A DNA stretch of 64,000 bases from Antedon bifida (Eukaryota; Echinodermata; Crinoidea; Comatulida; Antedonidae), in the NCBI GenBank assembly GCA_963402885.1, contig OY727094.1, forward strand, positions 30,010,501 to 30,074,500, written 5' to 3'. This document shows, in pieces, positions 13,001-22,000 of this stretch. The notes under the pieces were generated by a model. The model saw only the letters and a list, made by a program, of their open reading frames with translations. It searched no databases and was not told the DNA's origin. Each line of letters opens with the position of its first letter. The first letter of the stretch is position 1. Both the position numbers and the translations under genes were made by a program.

Positions 13001-16000
13001 CAAATTGAGTGATTGAAAATGAGCACGTAAAGTGTGTAGGAATTCCCTCTTAACTTTCCTACAGTGAAAAGTATTATTACAATGAATGACTCGAATATAG
13101 GCCCATCCTGGGATACTAGCCCATCTCACCATCCACTATTCAAGGAACACCCCTCTAAAGCTCTGTCTACGCTATCAAACTTTATGTGATACAAAAATGT
13201 GATGTGCCCATATATGGACATGATGATATCATATTAGTACCATATTTTGGCACATTACATTTTTTTTGTCAAACTAGTTTGATAGTGTAGACAAGGCTTA
13301 AGAGGACACTTTCCCGTGAAAAAGGAATACAGTATACTGTTTGTTTTAACACTATGACTAACCCTCATTCAGGGGATATCCCCATTTCATTTAATGAATG
13401 AATTGTGTCAATCTAACAAATCATTTTTTGACGGACAGATGGTCAGCTGTCTATACTCTAACTGGACTTCGTCCACCTTAATACTCCTTCACACAATTTG
13501 TCCAATTAACAATGTTCAACCAAGCATGAAATTTATTCAACAGACCACTTTGTGTCTTAATTTATGCATAGTTTAATAGTACTAATGGTACTTCTTTAAT
13601 TTGAATAAACAAATTCATTCTCTATGGTACATTCATATTAATTGATAATTCTTTTGTTTTGATTAATTCTATCAACTGTATTGTGAGAAATTCCTTCAGG
13701 CTATAAGGAAAAATCTTGTGGTCTTTGTTTAGGATGATTTTTAATGAAATTACAGATTTATAATGTTTGCATAGTCGAGAGTCTGAATAAATATTGAAGA
13801 ATCCTATATGGTATAAGTGATGTATGTCCGTAGGGAGAGTCATTCCATTACAACATTGGCTTATTGAAAGATTCTTGCTAAAGCTCTGTCTACACTATCA
13901 AAAGTAGTTTGACAAAAAAAGTGTTATGTGTCCAAATATGGTAGTACTATGATGTCATCATGTCCATATATTGGCACACCACATGTTTTTGTCACATAAA
14001 ATTTGATAGTGTAGACAGAGCTGTAGACTTGCACTGTTAATGGAGGTGTAGCTTAGTACTTATTCTTGCCCTCCAATTCCAAGATCCAGGGTTCAATCTG
14101 TTTAATAGTTTCAGGTTTGTAACTGACAACTGCTTCTACCCCACTTCCTAAACCTCAAATAATACTTAGTCTATTAAGCATGATATATAATAGTTTATCC
14201 ATCCTGTAATTGGCAAATTATTTTTTTTCGCTGCTGGATGCTTATCAAATAAAACAGAATAAAATAAACCACTGGCCTAATATTCTCATAAGGTCACCTG
14301 AGAAAAGACTCTGTATTCAATATACCTTATATTATTGATTGATCACTTTATTTCAGAATCAAAATTCCATATATATTTTCTCTCATTTAGTGAAGAGATT
14401 TGAAGATCGTAACAGATAGTTCGTAGTACACCTAACAAGATCATTTTCACTATTCAAAACTCTTATTCTAAAACCATCATTTTACTAGCACTACAGTGCC
14501 TAGGTAAGCCTAGCAACATTTTCAATGAGTTGTTATAACAGACCTCCAGAGATTTAATAGTTTTTACAGTGTGGTTACAACATAACATACAGCAGTACAG
14601 ATTAGTACAAAAAGACCTGAACAAATTACATTTAACTGTCCCATTACATCCACTGAAATGATTTTTCAAACAAAGCTAAAATTTAAAAGCCTGTAGGTAC
14701 CAACATCCAACATAAGCCTTTTAAGTGCTACTGATAATCAACTTCGTTATTCGTCTTATTGAGGCCCAGGTGGTATGAACAATAACATGCTAATTACAGA
14801 GTAGTCTGATGGCGTTTAGTAACAAACCCCTGTGGACTGTGATAAAGACACAGATGACAATGTGATGGATCAGGTAGTAGTACGTGGCTATACATGCGAC
14901 TCACCTGCTTTGTATTACCTAGTTTCGCGGTAGGCTACCGATTAAAAGACCACACCCGCAAGTTGTTCTAGTTTTCATTTATGTTTAATAAACGCAATAC
15001 CAGATAATATGAATAAATGCAGCTTTGTTTGGTTTATTTATTCGACTAGTATAATAACCATTCAGTAGAATTAAAATAGTTTAAAAAATAAAAAATGTTG
15101 CGCAAAATAAAAACACATGGCTGTATTACTCAATATAACAATTGGAATCATTTATACTCAAGGATGATAAACAGCTGAAAATAATTAATTGATATTATAA
15201 GCTTCTTTCTTAAATAAAATTGAGGCATGAAAATCATTTCCTTGATATTAATATATTAATTAGCAATTAGCAGATTAATTAGGTGATATTAATTAATTCA
15301 CACGTTCTTTGTGAACAATGAACTTATACCTTGAATGTATTTGCCTTTGACGCCTGTAATTGTTTGATAACATATCTGTTCGTACTTAATCCTGGTTGTT
15401 TTTGTAGGTACTGAGTAGTTTGAAACCTTTAATTCTTACGATTAAATTAATTTATAACTTTAATAATGTAAAGTGCGAAAATCTTTACTTATTGCAGTTT
15501 AATTTTTTTTTTTTTTTTTGGAAATGACTGGTGAAAATAGGGAAAATGTTTAGAGGGGTGGTGGACCCAGAACATGAAATTGGTTTAAGTTTAGACTTGA
15601 AGAGTGAAGTTGTACATAGGCCATAGGACCAAATGTAGTGGGTTGCCTTTCATGTAACTGTACCACTTAAAGGTGTCCTATAAAGAATATTAAATAATGT
15701 TTATAAAAGTTTGTGTTACATTGTATATAGTTCGGAAAGAACTGTTAAATTAAATATTTTATTTTAAATTTTTTTAATTAATTATTTGGTTTTAAAGTGG
15801 GAAGAAAAAGATTTTATACTCCAGAATGGGTTCCTGTCTATGATAGCTATAAACATTTTGCTAGACTAATGTTTAAGTGTTCATTAAGTGAAATATCAGT
15901 CAAATTGTTTGAAATCACAAACACAATAAATAACGTTGATTAATGTGTTTTAAAGTTCATTATGCTCCTTATCCAACCAGAATGAACATTAAATTAACTG

Positions 16001-19000
16001 AACATCTACTTACTAATAAAAACTTTTGCAATCTTGTTTATGAAAATAATTTTTATTTCTCTTTGTTCCCGCTCAATCAGCCATTGATTGATAATAAATT
16101 CATGTGATCCCGAGAGAAAGGCTGCTAAAAATATTGTTATGTAAATTGCAATTGCAGATGATATTTGAACTTACACAAAGAAATTACAATTAAAGATTGA
16201 TGGTAATTATGTTGAATAAAATAACACGTATGAATCAATGTCTAATTAAAAATACTTTTTTTAGACATTATCGTTTCAGCTGTAAGCTTATTATAGAATC
16301 TATTGTGTGTTTTTAATTATTCTTGAGATGTGTTTTGTTTGTGGCGTCTGTACTCATTGATACTTTATAAACAAGTTTGCTATATTTTGTAGGCTGCCAA
16401 AACTAATCATTAATTTGATTAAATATATTTTTCTTACCTCCCCCCATCCAAAAACTAATTTTGTGGACTTTTTTTAGGTAAATCATTTTTTTTTTTTTTT
16501 TTTTTGGCTTCAATTTTTTGTCAGAGTGGAAAACAATTTTTTTGTAGTTTTTTGTTTACAAATTGTTCTTTCAGAGGACAATATATTGTTTAAAGATTCA
16601 TTGCTTTTTCTCACGATTCTTTTTACTGTGAATTTTTCACAACATATTTACATGTATTTGAATGGACTCTGACCACTTCTTTCACATCATAGGAACATTT
16701 TTTCTATTTACCTCCCATTCAAGTCTATTGTCTACACATCTATACAGAATAGCTTATACTTGTAAAAGAGTGTCAAAACAAACATGTATTTGCTAATTGA
16801 CAATCCTTGGCATACTTGCAAACAGACAATTAATACATGACATTGCACTTGGCATTCCAGACACAACCACCAGTACATTATATCTATAGTTGTGCAATGT
16901 TGTCCGACATAAATTATGTTCACACCACAGAATTTGACAATTTTTTAAGCATGGTTCCCACTAGGACGCAATGGAAGGACATAAGTGTAAGTAATCGCAA
17001 TGTTCTTTTGTTGCATCCTAGTTTGAAGCAAGCTTTAAAGGTTTGCATGGCAAATAAACTTGGGTAAAGTGAGGTTTCACTATGCGTTTCCATTACCCCA
17101 GAAGACGCATAACAGCCGAAACATTGAGAAAGTTGAGACTTTTCCTTTTTCAAAATACATAGTGTACCATGAACCATACTTTAATAAAGATTTTTAATTC
17201 AGTCATCTTCCGATACCGTACTCTCTCTAAAATGAAAACTCTTTTTTACCAGTACAAACACACAGAATACCATATTTTCCAGAAAACCAGACATCACCTA
17301 GCCCAGGGGTGTCCGGTATTGGGAGAGTTGACTGTACCTGTATTGTAATTCAAGTTGTAATAAGAATCAAAGGAGGCTACAAAAAAATAAATAAAATAGA
17401 TTTCCCAGATAACAATTGCAAACTATCAATTTAGCTTTCCACTTTTGGAAATAACAATTTATTTTTTTATACATTTTTTTTCAATCGGGCTACTTTCTAA
17501 TCTTATCATTGCATGCTGCGCCTAATACATAACATTTTATTAGATCAAGTTGTTTTAAATTAGTAAAGTTCAACTGTGCTTATGTCGACATGATTTTGAT
17601 CCGGTGTGGGTGTGTGCCCTCTTTACACCTCAGAGTACCGCTGTTAAATAGAACAGGATAATTAATTATAATTATTACTTAGTTAATTAGGTAATCTATC
17701 TAAATAGGCAGCCCTCAGGCTAATTTTGTTTGACCTCTCCCATGGTAAACAATAGTGGTGTTTAGAAGGTTTTATACAAAAATTACTTTAAAGTAGACTA
17801 TTCTGTCGTACGTCAAATTTGTTAATTTTGTTTAGAGCTCATATTTAAATTCTTTTAGTTCTCAAAATCACCCATTCTGGTTTCTACCTTTTTAAAACAA
17901 GCTGCCTAATTACTGTAGATCTAAAGTTCTGTCTACACTATCAAACTAGTTTGATAAAAAAAGTGTGATGTGCTCAAATATGGTAGTGATATGCTTGATA
18001 TATATATATATATTCTGAGATATATCTGTGTGTACCATTTCCATTACATATCAAATACCTCAACAGCTTAGCACAACACTTGATCAACCCAGAAATATAT
18101 TTCTGTATCTCCTAAAAATAGTGTTTTGTGCCCTGAACTAGATACCTTGAATGCAATATTATTAGTTTAGTGAAAGAGTATACCTTGCTACTACTGCTAA
18201 GTGTGGTTAATGGGGCAGGTGTTTTAGCATGTTAGGAATTATATAAATGTTATTGAAATGCAGACAAATTGCTGTTAATTGATTCTAATTGTATTTCTTG
18301 CCTAAAGCAGGATTGATGATGGTGAGTGTTATTTTATGAGTACTGTATATTAAGGAATGATTATGAATATTAATGAGATTGTATATGAATATTCATTATG
18401 ATTATGAATAATAATGAGATTGTAAATGAATATTCATGATAGATGATAAATATGCATTCATTTTATGGCTACCCCAAGATTTTTGTCGGGAGCTTAGATG
18501 TTTTGCCCTACTCTGACTACATACTAAGTAAATTGAGAGCACATTGCGAAGAAAAACTTCTCAAGGCATAAATAGCTTCTTTTTTTATATCCCAGGTGTT
18601 CAACTTGTTTGCCCTTTAGCTCACTCATCTAAATTACATTATGAATTTCTCACAATGTCAAGGTTCAACTTAAATCATACTTAACGAAGATAACAATTAG
18701 TTAACCTTGCAGCAAGTGTTCTCACCTCTCTGTCTCATTCTTCTTTTTGTATGCCCTACTGATGAAAAAGATACCATGCACATTTGTGTTTGATAATAGG
18801 TAGCCTTCAATATGATCATGCCCAGTACCGTTCATTCGGGAAAACACCTGGCAAAATCTAAGACTTAAAATCTACGCATAATGTGTCAATTACAAAAGCG
18901 CACCATCCCAATGTCCCTGCATATTCAATTAACAACAAAATTAATTAAAAATACGTAACTAGGTAGTTTGGGCATTCATTTTCATAATTAGGCTTTTAAA

Positions 19001-22000
19001 ATACAACAAAACTCAAAGATAACATCTGTTAAAATAAAATAAAATTAACAGCACCTGAAGCAAGATAACCATTTTTGGTTATATTGAAAAGGAAAGCTCT
19101 GTCTACACTATCGAAGTAGTTTGACAAAAGAAGTGTGATATTCTTAAATTTGGTAGTGATATGCTTAAATATGGTAGTGATATGATCATCATGTCCATAT
19201 ATGGACACATCACATTTTTGTCACATAAAGTTTGGTGTAGACAGAGCACAAGATATTGCTTTCGTATTCAAATTTCTAGAAACAAAGAGCTTTTTAAAAA
19301 GTTATTTAAAAGTTATTTAAAAATGAACTTAATAAACAAACATGTGCTTACTTATCGTGACCTGATCCAGGAAGCAGATTACAGCAACCCAACTAAACGA
19401 AGACGATTACAAAGACGATTTTTATCGCGACAACTTTCACTTTTTACGCTAATCCAATTTGTGTCTTTGTTTGACCACTTTGTTAGTATTTATTTTACCT
19501 AGTGGCATTCTTGGTTGTCTTTTAATTTGAAAATTACACTACAGCATTATAAAAGCAAACAGAATATTACTTTCTATCAGGGAAGGTTCCAGGAACAATA
19601 ACTAATAATATTATTAGTCGTGGCAAAAATAGTTCATAATTTAATTGTAGCTGTCAAAAGGGATGGTGAATGCGCCCCTAGCACTACCCCCACTGAATCC
19701 ACCTTCCTGTTTATCAAGAACATGGAGGTATCTACATTAACTTAATTTAGCTGTCTAATGGGAGAGCATCCATCCCTTATGTGTGTATATGATTTGAAAT
19801 ACATACATTTAAATAAACTGGAGTCTGCAGCGACATATATATTAATTTTTAACATATAGTTTTAAAAAAATGTGTTAGCCATATTTATATATTGCCGCTA
19901 TAAATAGATTTTATATTTATTTAGAAGTTTTTTGGAATTGATTTTTAAATTTAAGTATTATTTCAGAAACTTGAAAATGTTGTTATTAATTTGTTAACAA
20001 TTTTTTTTAAAGATCTAAGTATCCTTTTAGAAATTTAAAATTTAAGGACGCATGTATAGGTGATATTTTCAAATTTTGTATATCAAGAGCATTTTTAAAC
20101 AGTGATTCAATATAGGTCATATTTCATAACTAACTGGATAATTTTTTGGACTTTCTTTATAATTTCGAATAACACATCTACTGAACTCTCCCAGGTCTGT
20201 TGGTTACATGGAGGTTTCCGTATCTGCCAACTCAATATGAATCACGCAAGTACAGTAGTCGAAATGAAACACGACGAGGGTTGCCTTATTTGCAAACTGA
20301 GTTAATTACGAATATTCCTATCGTAAGTGTTCGATTAAAATGATTCACTAAATCACTGAAGGAGATAAGGATGATTTGATGAAAAGCAGACTACGTCTTT
20401 CTTTTCTTCAAGATGCCAGTTGAATGTTGTTCCGTGATTCATGTTCATCTGTTCATGTTTTTACATTATTAAATTATATCTCTACAATATTAAATTAAAT
20501 CTCCTTATAACAATCAAGGTTTTTTATTTATATGGAAACATTTTCATATTAAATTACTATAATAAAACATTCTTGTATGGCTATGCCACAGGGTTGGCAC
20601 ATCACTGCATTAAAGACCAACTTACCTAATTTAAAATAATGCAGTACTGTATATGGCTATATATTAAATAAAAATTGCTAGTTATTATCTGTTTATGTTG
20701 CTAGTATTCCTTTACAAGTGTCACAAGTGAGTGGTTTTCATTTTTTTCCGTACAGCTCAAGTATAGGTATGACACGCTATGTGTGCCAAAATAATTTTCT
20801 TTTACAAATATTAACCAAATCTAGAACTTAAGCTTTGTCTACACTATCAAACTTTATGTGACAAAAAAATGTGATGTGCCCATATATTGACTTGATGATG
20901 TCATATCACTACCGTATTTAAGCATATCACTACCATTTGGGAACATCAAAATGTTGTTGTCAAACTAGTTTGATAGTGTAGACAGAGCTTTAAGCACTGT
21001 CTACACTATCAAACTTTATGTGACAAAAAAATGTGATGTGCCCATATATGGACATGATGATGTCATAACACTACCATATTTAAGCATATCACTACCATTT
21101 GGGCACATCACCCTTTTTTGTCAAACTAGTTTGATAGTGTAGACAGAGCTTTAGACTAGGATACAGCAAATACAATGCACTTCAAACATACATATCATTA
21201 TTAATGTTGCTTCATTTCCTTTGAATGTAAAAAGTCAAGGTTAAAAATTACTAAAATGCATTGTATGTTGTATGAAATAAAAAGATATTACATATTTGAC
21301 GCATCATTAAATTTGTAATGATCATACACATCCATCACAAGTTTGAATAATGTTTGTTTTTGTACATTTATATAAATGAATATGAGTGTAAAATCCAGGA
21401 ATCAAATCTTTATTCATCAAAACAATACACATAATAAAAACAAAGAGTAATAAATTTAATGAAGATGAAAAGGGACCTCCAGAAAAGTGGCTTATGATAA
21501 GGAGGTCCACAATAAACTAGTCACAAAAGGAGTTATAAGATACAGAAAATGGAACTATAAAATATTGAACATTACAGTTCAATATACTTATTCTTTGTGT
21601 ACACATTTAATTATTTGTTCTACAATATATTTTCCTGTTTAATTCATTCCATATGAAAAGAACTCAGTTTTTCACTTAAGCACTTCTTAACTATCTTGAC
21701 TTGACTTAAGCAAAAAGATTTGCAAATGTCAGCCCATGGTTTTACTGGTCCATAGGAGGTGTGGTCTTTACTAGCTTATATTTCAGAATGTGATTTGGAT
21801 TCAGTATTAGAATGTTTTGTGTTCAAATGTGTGTGTTTTCAATTTCAGAGTTTGAATCACAGTTCAAACGACATGAAAATGACAGCAGCTCAGATGATAT
21901 CGTACTTTGCCAGTGAGATTGACCATGCACTGGACATCAGCATTATTAAGCCTCTTGTAGTGGTACTTGTCAGCAACACTAAGGACAAGAACACGGCCGT

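Larger units (their letters stand above)
4894..21848 (+). other. Very long GCN1 intron (about 17 kb)
   Basis: AT-rich and CpG-poor. It contains a purine-rich tandem repeat (4952-5145), eight palindromic MITE copies, SINE remnants (6880-7162, 14041-14270), a LINE fossil (14390-14690), short tandem repeats (8279-8640, 12265-12560, 18358-18442), poly-T and poly-C runs, and a possible short terminal exon (5451-5560). No other gene could be supported on either strand; the longest open frames are low-complexity AT translations. Confidence 0.7.
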
